64,000 nucleotides of DNA from Streptomyces ardesiacus (lineage in GTDB: Bacteria; Actinomycetota; Actinomycetes; Streptomycetales; Streptomycetaceae): NCBI RefSeq assembly GCF_003112575.1, contig NZ_BEWC01000010.1, positions 388,792-452,791 on the forward strand, written 5' to 3'. Made by a program: the position numbers and the translations under genes. Shown here piece by piece: positions 16,905 through 25,879 of the stretch. Positions within the stretch are counted from its first letter, which is position 1. Every line of letters starts with the position of its first letter. The notes beneath the pieces were generated by a model that worked only from the letters and a program-made list of their open reading frames with translations, searched no databases and was not told the DNA's origin.

Positions 16905-18293
16905 GTGGCGAACGACGCCAGCACCGTTTTCGACCTAGTGATCCTCGGCGGTGGCAGCGGTGGTTACGCCGCGGCCCTGCGCGGGGCTCAGCTGGGCCTG
17001 GACGTCGCCCTGATCGAGAAGAACAAGCTTGGCGGCACCTGCCTGCACAACGGCTGCATCCCCACCAAGGCCCTGCTCCACGCGGGCGAGGTCGCCGACC
17101 AGTCCCGCGAGAGCGAGCAGTTCGGCGTCAAGACGTCCTTCGAGGGCGTCGACATGGCGGGCGTGCACAAGTACAAGGACGAGGTGATCGCCGGTCTGTA
17201 CAAGGGCCTGCAGGGTCTGGTCGCCTCCCGCAAGATCACCTACATCGAGGGCGAGGGCCGGCTCTCCTCCCCCACCTCCGTCGATGTCAACGGTCAGCGC
17301 GTCGAGGGCCGCCACGTCCTGCTCGCCACCGGCTCCGTGCCGAAGACGCTGCCGGGCCTGGAGATCGACGGCAACCGGATCATCTCCTCGGACCACGCCC
17401 TCACGCTCGACCGCGTGCCGAAGTCCGCGATCGTGCTGGGCGGCGGCGTCATCGGCGTCGAGTTCGCCTCCGCGTGGAAGTCCTTCGGTTCCGAGGTCAC
17501 CGTCATCGAGGGCCTCAAGCACCTGGTCCCGGTCGAGGACGAGAACAGCTCCAAGCTCCTGGAGCGCGCCTTCCGCAAGCGGGGCATCAAGTTCAACCTG
17601 GGCACCTTCTTCCAGAAGGCCGAGTACACCCAGGACGGCGTCAAGGTCACCCTCGCCGACGGCAAGGAGTTCGAGGCCGAGGTCCTGCTCGTCGCCATCG
17701 GCCGCGGACCGGTCTCGCAGGGCCTGGGCTACGAGGAGAACGGCGTCGCGATGGACCGCGGCTTCGTCCTCGTCGACGAGTACATGCGGACCAACGTCCC
17801 GACCATCTCCGCCGTCGGTGACCTCGTCCCCACCCTCCAGCTCGCGCACGTCGGCTTCGCCGAGGGCATCCTGGTGGCGGAGCGGCTCGCCGGTCTGAAG
17901 ACCGTTCCGGTCGACTACGACGGCGTGCCGCGGGTGACGTACTGCCACCCGGAGGTCGCCTCCGTCGGTCTCACCGAGGCCAAGGCGAAGGAGGTCTACG
18001 GCGCGGACAAGGTCGTCTCGATCAAGTTCCCGCTCGGTGGCAACGGCAAGAGCCGCATCCTGAAGACCGCGGGCGAGATCAAGCTCGTCCAGGTCAAGGA
18101 CGGCGCCGTGGTCGGCGTCCACATGGTCGGTGACCGCATGGGCGAGCAGGTCGGCGAGGCGCAGCTCATCTACAACTGGGAGGCGCTGCCGGCCGAGGTG
18201 GCCCAGCTCATCCACGCCCACCCGACGCAGAACGAGGCGCTCGGCGAGGCCCACCTGGCGCTGGCCGGCAAGCCGCTCCACATGCACGACTGA
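16905..18293 (+). CDS. lpd: Dihydrolipoyl dehydrogenase (E3)
   Basis: FAD flavoprotein of 462 residues that reoxidises lipoyl groups of 2-oxoacid dehydrogenase complexes with NAD+. It has the FAD-binding LVILGGGSGGYAAALRG, the redox disulfide Cys46/Cys51 in GGTCLHNGCIPTK, the NAD-binding VLGGGVIGVEFAS, the second FAD motif TISAVGDLVPTLQLAH and the C-terminal catalytic HAHPTQNE. The GTG start follows a GGAGG ribosome site. It lies 63 bp before the E2 gene, so the two are probably one operon. Confidence 0.97.
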   Translation: MANDASTVFDLVILGGGSGGYAAALRGAQLGLDVALIEKNKLGGTCLHNGCIPTKALLHAGEVADQSRESEQFGVKTSFEGVDMAGVHKYKDEVIAGLYKGLQGLVASRKITYIEGEGRLSSPTSVDVNGQRVEGRHVLLATGSVPKTLPGLEIDGNRIISSDHALTLDRVPKSAIVLGGGVIGVEFASAWKSFGSEVTVIEGLKHLVPVEDENSSKLLERAFRKRGIKFNLGTFFQKAEYTQDGVKVTLADGKEFEAEVLLVAIGRGPVSQGLGYEENGVAMDRGFVLVDEYMRTNVPTISAVGDLVPTLQLAHVGFAEGILVAERLAGLKTVPVDYDGVPRVTYCHPEVASVGLTEAKAKEVYGADKVVSIKFPLGGNGKSRILKTAGEIKLVQVKDGAVVGVHMVGDRMGEQVGEAQLIYNWEALPAEVAQLIHAHPTQNEALGEAHLALAGKPLHMHD

Positions 18294-18356
18294 CCGCATC
18301 GGTCTTCGGGCGCGACGACACAGACTTCCGCACTTTCGTAAGGAGCAACCGAAACC

Positions 18357-20099
18357 ATGGCGGTTTCCGTAACCCTTCCGGCGCTCGGCGAGAGCGTCAC
18401 CGAGGGCACCGTCACCCGTTGGCTGAAGGCCGAGGGTGAGCGCGTCGAGGCCGACGAGCCGTTGCTCGAGGTCTCGACGGACAAGGTCGACACCGAGATC
18501 CCGGCGCCCGCCTCCGGCGTGCTGTCCTCCATCAAGGTCGCCGAGGACGAGACCGTCGAGGTCGGTGCCGAGCTGGCGCTGATCGACGACGGCAGCGGCG
18601 CCCCCGCCGCCGCCCCGGCCCCGCAGGCCGAGCCGGTCGCCGAGCCGGCCCCGGAGCCCGCTCCGGCCGCCCCCTCCACCGAGCAGGCCGCCCCGGCTCC
18701 CGCTCCCACGGCCGACGCCTCCGCCGGTGGCGGTTCCGCCGAGGGCACGGACGTCGTCCTGCCCGCGCTCGGCGAGTCCGTCACCGAGGGCACCGTCACC
18801 CGCTGGCTGAAGTCGGTCGGTGACAGCGTCGAGGAGGACGAGCCGCTGCTGGAGGTCTCGACCGACAAGGTCGACACCGAGATCCCGGCGCCCGCCTCCG
18901 GCACCCTGCTGGAGATCGTGGTCGGCGAGGACGAGACCGCGGAGGTCGGCGCCAAGCTCGCCGTCATCGGTGCGGCGGGTGCCGCTCCGGCCGCGGCCCC
19001 GGCGGCCCCCGCCGCCCCGGCGCAGCCCGAGCCCACCCCGGCTCCCGCCCCGGCGGCTCCGGCCGCTCCGGCTCCCGCCCCGCAGGCTCCGGCGGCTCCC
19101 GCCCCGGCCCCTGCCGCGGCTCCGGCCCCGGCCGCACCGGCCGCACCGGCCGCCGCGCAGCCGGTGGACGACGGCGCCTACGTCACCCCGCTGGTGCGCA
19201 AGCTCGCCGCCGAGAACGGCGTCGACCTGTCCACCGTCAAGGGCACCGGCGTCGGCGGCCGTATCCGCAAGCAGGACGTGGTCGCCGCCGCCGAGGCCGC
19301 GAAGGCTGCCCCGGCTCCGGCTGCCGCCGCCCCCGCCGCGCCCGCCGCGAAGAAGGCCCCCGTCCTGGAGGCCTCCCCGCTGCGTGGCCAGACCGTCAAG
19401 ATGCCGCGCATCCGCAAGGTCATCGGCGACAACATGGTCAAGGCGCTGCACGAGCAGGCCCAGCTGTCGTCGGTCGTCGAGGTCGACGTCACCCGCCTGA
19501 TGAAGCTGCGCGCCCGTGCCAAGGACGCGTTCGCCGCGCGTGAGGGCGTCAAGCTCTCGCCGATGCCGTTCTTCGTCAAGGCCGCGGCCCAGGCGCTGAA
19601 GGCGCACGCGCCGATCAACGCCAAGATCAACGAGGCCGAGGGGACCATCACCTACTTCGACACCGAGAACATCGGTATCGCGGTGGACTCCGAGAAGGGC
19701 CTGATGACCCCGGTCATCAAGAACGCCGGTGACCTCAACCTGGCCGGCATCGCCAAGGCGACCGCCGACCTGGCGGGCAAGGTGCGGGCCAGCAAGATCA
19801 GCCCGGACGAGCTGGCCGGTGCGACCTTCACCATCTCCAACACCGGTTCGCGCGGCGCGCTGTTCGACACGATCATCGTGCCGCCGGGCCAGGTCGCCAT
19901 CCTCGGCATCGGTGCCACGGTCAAGCGTCCGGCCGTCATCGAGACGGAGGAGGGCACGGTCATCGGCGTCCGCGACATGACGTACCTGACCCTGTCCTAC
20001 GACCACCGTCTGGTGGACGGCGCCGACGCCGCCCGCTACCTGACGGCGGTCAAGGCGATCCTGGAGGCGGGCGAGTTCGAGGTCGAGCTCGGCCTGTAG
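18357..20099 (+). CDS. sucB: Dihydrolipoamide acyltransferase (E2) with two lipoyl domains, usually annotated SucB
   Basis: Core of a 2-oxoacid dehydrogenase complex, 580 residues. Two lipoyl domains carry DKVDTE with Lys43 and Lys171 as attachment sites. Ala/Pro-rich linkers separate them. The peripheral subunit-binding domain (about 280-320) reads YVTPLVRKLAAENGVD with GVGGRIRKQDV. The catalytic domain ends with LSYDHRLVDGADAARYL, holding the active His and Asp. It lies between lpd and aceE, so pyruvate dehydrogenase or a shared pyruvate/2-oxoglutarate complex is at least as likely as the succinyltransferase name suggests. Confidence 0.93.
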   Translation: MAVSVTLPALGESVTEGTVTRWLKAEGERVEADEPLLEVSTDKVDTEIPAPASGVLSSIKVAEDETVEVGAELALIDDGSGAPAAAPAPQAEPVAEPAPEPAPAAPSTEQAAPAPAPTADASAGGGSAEGTDVVLPALGESVTEGTVTRWLKSVGDSVEEDEPLLEVSTDKVDTEIPAPASGTLLEIVVGEDETAEVGAKLAVIGAAGAAPAAAPAAPAAPAQPEPTPAPAPAAPAAPAPAPQAPAAPAPAPAAAPAPAAPAAPAAAQPVDDGAYVTPLVRKLAAENGVDLSTVKGTGVGGRIRKQDVVAAAEAAKAAPAPAAAAPAAPAAKKAPVLEASPLRGQTVKMPRIRKVIGDNMVKALHEQAQLSSVVEVDVTRLMKLRARAKDAFAAREGVKLSPMPFFVKAAAQALKAHAPINAKINEAEGTITYFDTENIGIAVDSEKGLMTPVIKNAGDLNLAGIAKATADLAGKVRASKISPDELAGATFTISNTGSRGALFDTIIVPPGQVAILGIGATVKRPAVIETEEGTVIGVRDMTYLTLSYDHRLVDGADAARYLTAVKAILEAGEFEVELGL

Positions 20100-20123
20100 T
20101 CCTCCCCCGCCAGTGGGCCCGTA

Positions 20124-20164
20124 CGGAGCCCCCGCCCGGAACCTTCCGGGACGGGGGCTCCGTC
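20124..20164 (+). terminator. Terminator after the E2 gene
   Basis: ACGGAGCCCCCGCCCGG (20124-20140) and CCGGGACGGGGGCTCCGT (20147-20164) form a 17-bp stem with one bulged base and a 6-base loop, 25 bp past the stop. Confidence 0.85.
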
Positions 20165-20310
20165 GTGTTCCGGGCGTGGCACGCTGTGTAAGTCTCGTCT
20201 CACCTGCGTAAAAGCGCGCCCATGCGCCCTTCCCGCCCGCCGTGACGGCCGTATTGTCTAAACGTCAGCCGCCCCAGGGTCCGAAAGGGGACCCTCTCGA
20301 AGGAGCTCCC

Positions 20311-20934
20311 ATGACCGCGCCCGTCGTCCACTCGCTGCGCGAACAGATCCGCGAGCACATCCTGGAAGGGATCATCAGCGGACGCTGGCAGCCGGGCGAG
20401 CGGATCGTGGAGCGCAGGATCGCCACCGAGCTGGAGGTCAGCCAGACGCCGGTGCGGGAGGCGCTGCGGGAGCTGGAGTCGCTGCGGCTGATCGAGTCGG
20501 CGCCGAACAAGGGCGTACGGGTGCGGAACCTGACCGCCGCCGACCTGGAGGAGAGCTACCCGGTCCGGGCCGGCCTGGAGGCCATCGCGGCGGAGCTGGC
20601 GGCGGACCGGCTCGCCGTGGACTGCTCGGCCCTGGAGCCGCACGTCGCCGCGCTGTACGAGGCCGACCGCGTCTCCGACGGCACGGGCCAGGTGCGGCAC
20701 ACGGTGGGCTTCCACCGCGAGCTGGTGCGGGCCGCGGGGAACTCGGTGCTGCTGCACACGTGGGAGGGGCTGGGGATCGAGGTGTTCACGGCGCTGTCGA
20801 TACGGTGGCTGGGGACGGTGCAGCAGTCGTACGCGGAGGAGCACGAGGAACTGGTGGCGGCCTTCCGGCGCCGGGACCCGCGGATCGCGGAGATCGTCAA
20901 GTCCCATGTCCTGGGCTGCGCCCCGCGCCCCTGA
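20311..20934 (+). CDS. GntR-family transcriptional regulator (FCD/FadR type)
   Basis: 207 residues. The N-terminal winged helix has SLREQIREHILEGIISGRWQ and ERIVERRIATELEVSQTPVREALRELE, the GntR signature. The C-terminal helical FCD domain (about 80-200) includes HRELVRAAGNSVLL, with His and acidic residues that often hold a metal and a small acid. An AAGGAG ribosome site precedes the ATG. It lies directly before aceE on the same strand, so it may sense pyruvate or another 2-oxoacid and act on the palindrome ahead of aceE. That target is inferred only from position. Confidence 0.9.
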   Translation: MTAPVVHSLREQIREHILEGIISGRWQPGERIVERRIATELEVSQTPVREALRELESLRLIESAPNKGVRVRNLTAADLEESYPVRAGLEAIAAELAADRLAVDCSALEPHVAALYEADRVSDGTGQVRHTVGFHRELVRAAGNSVLLHTWEGLGIEVFTALSIRWLGTVQQSYAEEHEELVAAFRRRDPRIAEIVKSHVLGCAPRP

Positions 20935-21053
20935 CGAACGAGCCGCACCCCGCTCACCTGCAGAAACCTCCGTGAACAAGGTCACCCCGTGCCACCGCCG
21001 GAGGCACCCCGTGCCGACTTTCTCGTGATCAAGAGGTTTTGCTTCTCAACCCT

Positions 21054-21083
21054 TTGATCGATCATCGATCAGGGAGTTACAGT
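21054..21083 (+). promoter_or_regulatory. aceE promoter overlapped by a 17-bp perfect palindrome
   Basis: TGATCGATCATCGATCA (21055-21071) is an 8+1+8 perfect inverted repeat. It overlaps a -35-like TTGATC (21054-21059) and fills the spacer before a -10-like TACAGT (21078-21083), with 18-bp spacing. This is the geometry of a repressor operator. The AT-rich palindrome stands out against the high-GC background. The adjacent GntR regulator is the first candidate. Confidence 0.7.
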
Positions 21084-21188
21084 CACGCTTGGACTCCCAC
21101 CGGAGCCCAGCCCTGTCCTGCCAAAGACCTAGGGCACCCCGAACCCTTGCCGATGAGGGAACCCCCTTCGACTGAGGAAGGCGGCGAC

Positions 21189-23888
21189 ATGACGACCGAC
21201 CCGAAAGCCATCCAGCCGAGCGAGCTCGACCAGCTCCCGGACCGCGACCCCGAGGAGACCGCCGAGTGGCAGGCCTCCCTGGACGCCGTCACCAAGGCGG
21301 CCGGGCCGCACCGTGCCGCGTACCTGATGCGCCGCACGCTGGAGCGCGCCGAGGGCGCCGGCCTCGCGCTGCCCAAGCTGCTGGAGACGGACTACGTCAA
21401 CACCATCCCCACCTCCGCCGAGCCCACCGTGGACGGCGACGAGGCGATGGAGCAGCGGATCACCGCCTGGAACCGCTGGAACGCGGCGGCGATGGTGACG
21501 CGCGGCAGCAAGTACGGCGTCGGCGGCCACATCGCCACCTTCGCCTCCGCCGCCTGGCTCTACGAGACCGGCTTCAACCACTTCTTCAAGGGCAAGGAGG
21601 GGGACGGCTCCGGCGACCAGCTCTACGTCCAGGGCCACGCCTCCCCCGGCATCTACGCCCGGGCCTTCCTCGACGGCCGCCTGTCCGAGGAGCACCTGGA
21701 CAACTTCCGCCGCGAGGCCGGCGGCAACGGCCTGCCGTCCTACCCGCACCCGCGCCGGCTGCCCTGGCTGTGGGAGTTCCCCACCGTCTCCATGGGGCTC
21801 GGCCCGATCTCCGCGATCTACCAGGCGCGGTTCAACCGCTACCTGACCAGCCGCGGCATCAAGGACCTCACCAACTCCCACGTGTGGGCGTTCCTCGGTG
21901 ACGGCGAGATGGACGAGCCGGAGTCCACCACCGCGCTCACCCTCGCCTCCCGCGAGGGCCTGGACAACCTGACCTTCGTCATCAACTGCAACCTGCAGCG
22001 CCTCGACGGTCCGGTCCGCGCCAACTTCAAGATCGTGCAGGAGCTGGAGGCCCAGTTCCGCGGCGCCGGCTGGAACGTCATCAAGTCGCTGTGGGGCACG
22101 GCCTGGGACGAGCTGTTCCAGCTCGACACCACCGGCGCGCTCGTACGCCGGCTGCGCGAGGTACCGGACGCGCAGGTGCAGACGTACCAGACGCGCGACG
22201 CCGCCTACATCCGCGAGGACTTCTTCGGCAAGGACCCGCAGCTCGCCGAGATGGCGAAGCTCCTGTCCGACGACAAGATCCTCGAGTGCTTCCACTTCTC
22301 GCGCGGCGGCCACGAGTCCCGCAAGGTGTACGCCGCGTACAAGGCCGCGCTCGCCCACAAGGGCGCGCCGACCGTGATCCTGGCCCAGACGGTCAAGGGG
22401 CACACCCTCGGCACCGGCTTCGCGTCGAAGAACGCCAACCACCAGATGAAGAAGCTCTCGGTGGACGAGTTCAAGGACATGCGCGACCTGCTCGGCCTGC
22501 CGATCGCGGACAGCGCCTTCGTCGACGGCGTGGTCCCCTACGCCCACCCGGGCGCCGACTCCCCCGAGGTCCGCTACCTCCAGGAGCGCCGCGCGGCCCT
22601 CGGCGGTCCGGCCCCGGCCCGCCGCGTGCACCCGCTGGCTCCGCTGCCCGCGCCCGCCGACAAGGCGTTCGCGGCCTTCGACAAGGGTTCCGGCTCGCAG
22701 AGCGTGGCCACCACGATGGCCTTCGTCCGCCTGGTCAAGGACCTGGTCCGCGACAAGGAGACCGGCAAGCGCTGGGTGCCGATCGTCCCGGACGAGGCGC
22801 GCACCTTCGGCATGGAGAGCCTCTTCCCGTCCCTGGGCATCTACTCGCCCAAGGGCCAGACGTACGAGCCGGTCGACCGCGACCAGCTGATGTACTACAA
22901 GGAAGCCAAGAACGGCCAGATCCTCAACGAGGGCATCACCGAGGCCGGTTCGATGGCCGACTTCATCGCCGCGTCCACCGCGTACGCGACGCACGGCGAG
23001 GCGATGATCCCGTTCTACATCTTCTACTCGATGTTCGGCTGGCAGCGCACGGCCGACCAGATGTGGCAGCTCGGCGACCAGCTCGGCCGCGGCTTCCTGG
23101 TCGGCGCGACGGCCGGCCGCACCACCCTGACCGGTGAGGGCCTCCAGCACGCCGACGGCCACTCCCCGGCCATCGCGGCGACCAACCCCGCCGCCGTCAC
23201 CTACGACCCGGCGTTCGCGTACGAGATCGCGGCGATCGTCAAGGACGGCCTGCGCCGCATGTACGGCGAGGCGGCCCCGGGCGAGGACCCGAACGTCTTC
23301 TACTACCTGACGGTCTACAACGAGCCGATGCCGCAGCCGGCCAAGCCGTCCGGCGTGGACGAGGGCATCGTCAAGGGCCTGTACCGCTTCAACACGGCGG
23401 AGACGGCGGGCCTGACCCCGGCCGCGAACGCCCCGCGCATCCAGCTCCTGGGCTCCGGCACGGCGATCCACTGGACGCTCAAGGCACAGCGGCTGCTCGC
23501 CGAGGAGTGGGGCGTGGCCGCCGACGTGTGGTCCGCGACCTCCTGGACGGAGCTGCGCCGGGACGCCATGGACGCCGACGCGGCGCTGCTGCGCGGCGAG
23601 GAGCGGGTGCCGTACCTCCGCCGGGCGCTCCAGGGCGCCGAGGGTCCGGTCCTGGCGGTCTCCGACTACATGCGTCAGGTCCCGGACCAGATCGCGCAGT
23701 GGGTCGAGCAGGACTACTCGTCGCTCGGTGCCGACGGCTTCGGCCTGTCGGACACCCGGGACGCCGCCCGCCGCCACTTCGGCGTGGACGCGGAGTCCAT
23801 CGTGGTCGCGGCCCTGGCCCAGCTCGCCAAGCGCGGCGAGGTCAAGGCGACGGCCGTGAAGGAGGCGCGCGAGCGCTACGGCCTGTAG
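21189..23888 (+). CDS. aceE: Pyruvate dehydrogenase E1 component, homodimeric type AceE
   Basis: Thiamine diphosphate enzyme that decarboxylates pyruvate and acetylates the E2 lipoyl groups. 899 residues, the usual length. The ThDP/Mg motif runs from GDGEMDEPES to NCNLQRLDGPV (near residues 237-280). Other family stretches are GGHIATFASAAWLYE, the His-bearing ARGGHESRKVY-like SRGGHESRKVYAAYK and the IPFYIFYSMFGWQR region of the pyrimidine domain. The ATG at 21189 has a GAGGAAGG ribosome site; the frame is open 50 codons further upstream without coding character. The preceding palindrome suggests control by the GntR protein. Confidence 0.97.
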   Translation: MTTDPKAIQPSELDQLPDRDPEETAEWQASLDAVTKAAGPHRAAYLMRRTLERAEGAGLALPKLLETDYVNTIPTSAEPTVDGDEAMEQRITAWNRWNAAAMVTRGSKYGVGGHIATFASAAWLYETGFNHFFKGKEGDGSGDQLYVQGHASPGIYARAFLDGRLSEEHLDNFRREAGGNGLPSYPHPRRLPWLWEFPTVSMGLGPISAIYQARFNRYLTSRGIKDLTNSHVWAFLGDGEMDEPESTTALTLASREGLDNLTFVINCNLQRLDGPVRANFKIVQELEAQFRGAGWNVIKSLWGTAWDELFQLDTTGALVRRLREVPDAQVQTYQTRDAAYIREDFFGKDPQLAEMAKLLSDDKILECFHFSRGGHESRKVYAAYKAALAHKGAPTVILAQTVKGHTLGTGFASKNANHQMKKLSVDEFKDMRDLLGLPIADSAFVDGVVPYAHPGADSPEVRYLQERRAALGGPAPARRVHPLAPLPAPADKAFAAFDKGSGSQSVATTMAFVRLVKDLVRDKETGKRWVPIVPDEARTFGMESLFPSLGIYSPKGQTYEPVDRDQLMYYKEAKNGQILNEGITEAGSMADFIAASTAYATHGEAMIPFYIFYSMFGWQRTADQMWQLGDQLGRGFLVGATAGRTTLTGEGLQHADGHSPAIAATNPAAVTYDPAFAYEIAAIVKDGLRRMYGEAAPGEDPNVFYYLTVYNEPMPQPAKPSGVDEGIVKGLYRFNTAETAGLTPAANAPRIQLLGSGTAIHWTLKAQRLLAEEWGVAADVWSATSWTELRRDAMDADAALLRGEERVPYLRRALQGAEGPVLAVSDYMRQVPDQIAQWVEQDYSSLGADGFGLSDTRDAARRHFGVDAESIVVAALAQLAKRGEVKATAVKEARERYGL

Positions 23889-23899
23889 TCCCAGTGAGA

Positions 23900-23927
23900 G
23901 GAGGCCCCCGCCGCGGCGGGGGCCTCC
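23900..23927. terminator. Terminator after aceE
   Basis: GGAGGCCCCCGCCG followed directly by CGGCGGGGGCCTCC is a perfect 28-bp palindrome, starting 12 bp past the stop and ending in CTTG. It would fold with a small central loop. Confidence 0.85.
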
Positions 23928-23952
23928 TTGCGTTCTCCTGCATGATGTGGGG

Positions 23953-24963
23953 ATGCGTGCTGCCCGCCTGATCAAGATGGTGCTGCTCCTCCAGTCCCGC
24001 CCGGCCATGACCGCCGCGGAGCTGGCCCGGGAGCTGGAGGTGTCGGAGCGGACCGTGACGCGGGACGCGCAGGCGCTGTCGGAGGCGGGCGTGCCGGTGT
24101 ACGCGGAGCGGGGCCGGGTCGGCGGGTACCGCCTCGTCGGCGGCTACCGCACCCGGCTGACCGGGCTGGCGCGGGGCGAGGCGGAGGCGCTGTTCCTGTC
24201 CGGGGTCCCCGGGGCGCTGCGGGAGATGGGCCTGGAGGACGCGGCCTCGGCGGCCCGCCTGAAGGTGTCGGCGGCCCTGCTCCCCTCCCTGCGGGACGCC
24301 TCGCGTACGGCGGCCCAGCGGTTCCACCTGGACGCGCCGAGCTGGTTCCGCGAGCCCGAGACGCCCGAGCTGCTGCCCGCGGTGGCGGACGCGGTCTGGG
24401 ACGACCGGCGGGTCGCCGCGCGGTACCGGCGCGGGGAGGAGGAGGTCGTACGGGAGCTGGAGCCGTACGGGCTCGTGCTGAAGGCCGGCGTCTGGTACCT
24501 GTGCGCGAGGGTCGCGGGGACGTCGGACGGGCCGTTCCGCGTCTACCGCGTCGACCGTTTCACGGCGGTGGAGGCGGGCGGGGAGCGCTTCGGCCGGGAC
24601 GAGGACTTCGACCTGCCCGCGTTCTGGGCGGAGCGGGCGGAGCAGTTCGCGCGGTCGATCCTGCGGGCCGAGGTCGTGGTGCGGCTGTCGCCCCGGGGCG
24701 TACGGGAGCTGCCCCGCGCCGTCGACGCGCCGACCGCCCGGGAGGCGCTGGAGGGGGCGGGGGCGGCGGACGCGGACGGGTGGGTGACGGTGACGCTGCC
24801 GGTGGAGTCGGAGGAGGTCGCGCACGCGCAGCTCAGGGGTCTCGGGCCGGAGGTGGAGGTGTTGTCCCCGGCACCCCTGCGGGAGCGCTTCGCTCGGGAT
24901 GCGCGGAGGTTGGCCGAGCTGTACGGGGGTGACGGTTCGGCCGGGGGTACGGCCCCGCGTTGA
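23953..24963 (+). CDS. YafY/DeoR-like transcriptional regulator with WYL domain
   Basis: 336 residues. The N-terminal helix-turn-helix (about 1-60) has LLLQSRPAMTAAELARELE and VSERTVTRDAQALSEAG. The WYL domain (about 135-230) includes YGLVLKAGVWYLCARV, the conserved ligand-binding strand, and a WCX-like C-terminal part follows. A CATGAT hexamer ends 6 bases before the ATG, so a leaderless mRNA is predicted. The last codon and stop lie inside repeat copy 2, which suggests the repeat inserted at or replaced the original gene end. Confidence 0.9.
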   Translation: MRAARLIKMVLLLQSRPAMTAAELARELEVSERTVTRDAQALSEAGVPVYAERGRVGGYRLVGGYRTRLTGLARGEAEALFLSGVPGALREMGLEDAASAARLKVSAALLPSLRDASRTAAQRFHLDAPSWFREPETPELLPAVADAVWDDRRVAARYRRGEEEVVRELEPYGLVLKAGVWYLCARVAGTSDGPFRVYRVDRFTAVEAGGERFGRDEDFDLPAFWAERAEQFARSILRAEVVVRLSPRGVRELPRAVDAPTAREALEGAGAADADGWVTVTLPVESEEVAHAQLRGLGPEVEVLSPAPLRERFARDARRLAELYGGDGSAGGTAPR

Positions 24964-25272
24964 CCGGTGCCCGGGGGGCGCGGGGTCGGATCGCGAGCCC
25001 GGCGTAGCGGGGTGCCGCTGCGCCCACCCGTGCCGCCCCAGCGGCACGACTGCCCGCAGCTGGGGGGGGGCGACGCGGCGGGGCAGCCGCGTACGGCGAG
25101 AAGGGGACGTGTCGGGGGGTGTCCGCCCGCAGCGGTTGGCGCGTCAACGGAGTCCACTTCTGTGGCCCACCGATTCCGCGCCGTTCCGAGGACGGACACC
25201 CCCCGACGCGGCCCCGACCCACAACGCACCCCACCGCGCACCCCCACCCACCCCGCACAGGCGCCGCAGGCA
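24957..25272. repeat. Structured non-coding repeat element, copy 2
   Basis: Second copy of the 11771-12162 element, in the same orientation. The core 25083-25240 differs from copy 1 by one base. The hairpin arms are 25103-25125 and 25193-25215. The upstream flank is also conserved, from GCGTTGACCGGTGCCCGGGGG to the CCCGCAGCTGGGGG run, but one internal duplication of copy 1 is missing here. It fills most of the 368-bp gap between the WYL regulator and the DUF4240 gene and supplies the WYL stop codon. Confidence 0.85.
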
Positions 25273-25334
25273 AACGCACCCCGGCCCCCACTCCACGTGC
25301 GCCGCCCGCGTGCAGGGACGATGCTGGAGCCGTG

Positions 25335-25856
25335 ATGGACGAGACGGAGTTCTGGGAGCTGATCGACGCCACCCGGGAGGGTGCGGACGGGGACGCCGAG
25401 GAGCAGGCCGACCTGCTCGTGGAGCGGCTGCTCGGCATGGACCCGGACCTCGTGCTCGACTTCGCCCGTCACTTCGAGGCCCGCTACAACCGCGCCTGCG
25501 CCTGGGACCTGTGGGCCGCCGCGTGGGTACTGCTCGGCGGGGCCAGTGACGACGCCTTCGACTTCTTCCGCTGCTGGCTGATCGGCCAGGGCCGCGAGGT
25601 GTACGAGGGCGCGGTGCACGACCCCGACTCGCTCGCCGAGCTGCTCGACGACTTCGACGACGAGCTGGACGGCGACGGCGAGGAGCTGGGCTACGCGGCC
25701 GACGAGGCCTACGAGCAGCTCACCGGCACGGTCGCCCCGGACCTGGGCATCGCGCCCGCCCCCGCGGAGCCGCTCGGCACCCCGGTCGACCTGGAGGACG
25801 ACCGCGCCTTGGCCGAGCGCCTGCCCCGCCTGTGGGCCAGGTTCGGACCGGAGTGA
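25335..25856 (+). CDS. DUF4240-family protein
   Basis: 173 residues, very acidic. It opens MDETEFWELIDATREGADG, the typical start of DUF4240 proteins, continues with ACAWDLWAAAWVLLGGASDD and DDAFDFFRCWLIGQG, and ends with acidic segments. It is soluble and of unknown function. A GATGCT hexamer at 25320-25325 ends 6 bases before the GTG at 25332, so a leaderless start one codon upstream of this ATG is possible. Confidence 0.85.
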   Translation: MDETEFWELIDATREGADGDAEEQADLLVERLLGMDPDLVLDFARHFEARYNRACAWDLWAAAWVLLGGASDDAFDFFRCWLIGQGREVYEGAVHDPDSLAELLDDFDDELDGDGEELGYAADEAYEQLTGTVAPDLGIAPAPAEPLGTPVDLEDDRALAERLPRLWARFGPE

Positions 25857-25879
25857 CGCGCACCGCCCGCCCCCGGCGG

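Noticed and set aside
16935..20006. A 1023-codon open frame on the minus strand across lpd and the E2 gene
   Set aside because: It is a shadow of the strong GC bias at third positions. Its protein is repetitive Arg/Gly/Leu/Asp with no domain, while the plus-strand genes carry complete catalytic motifs.
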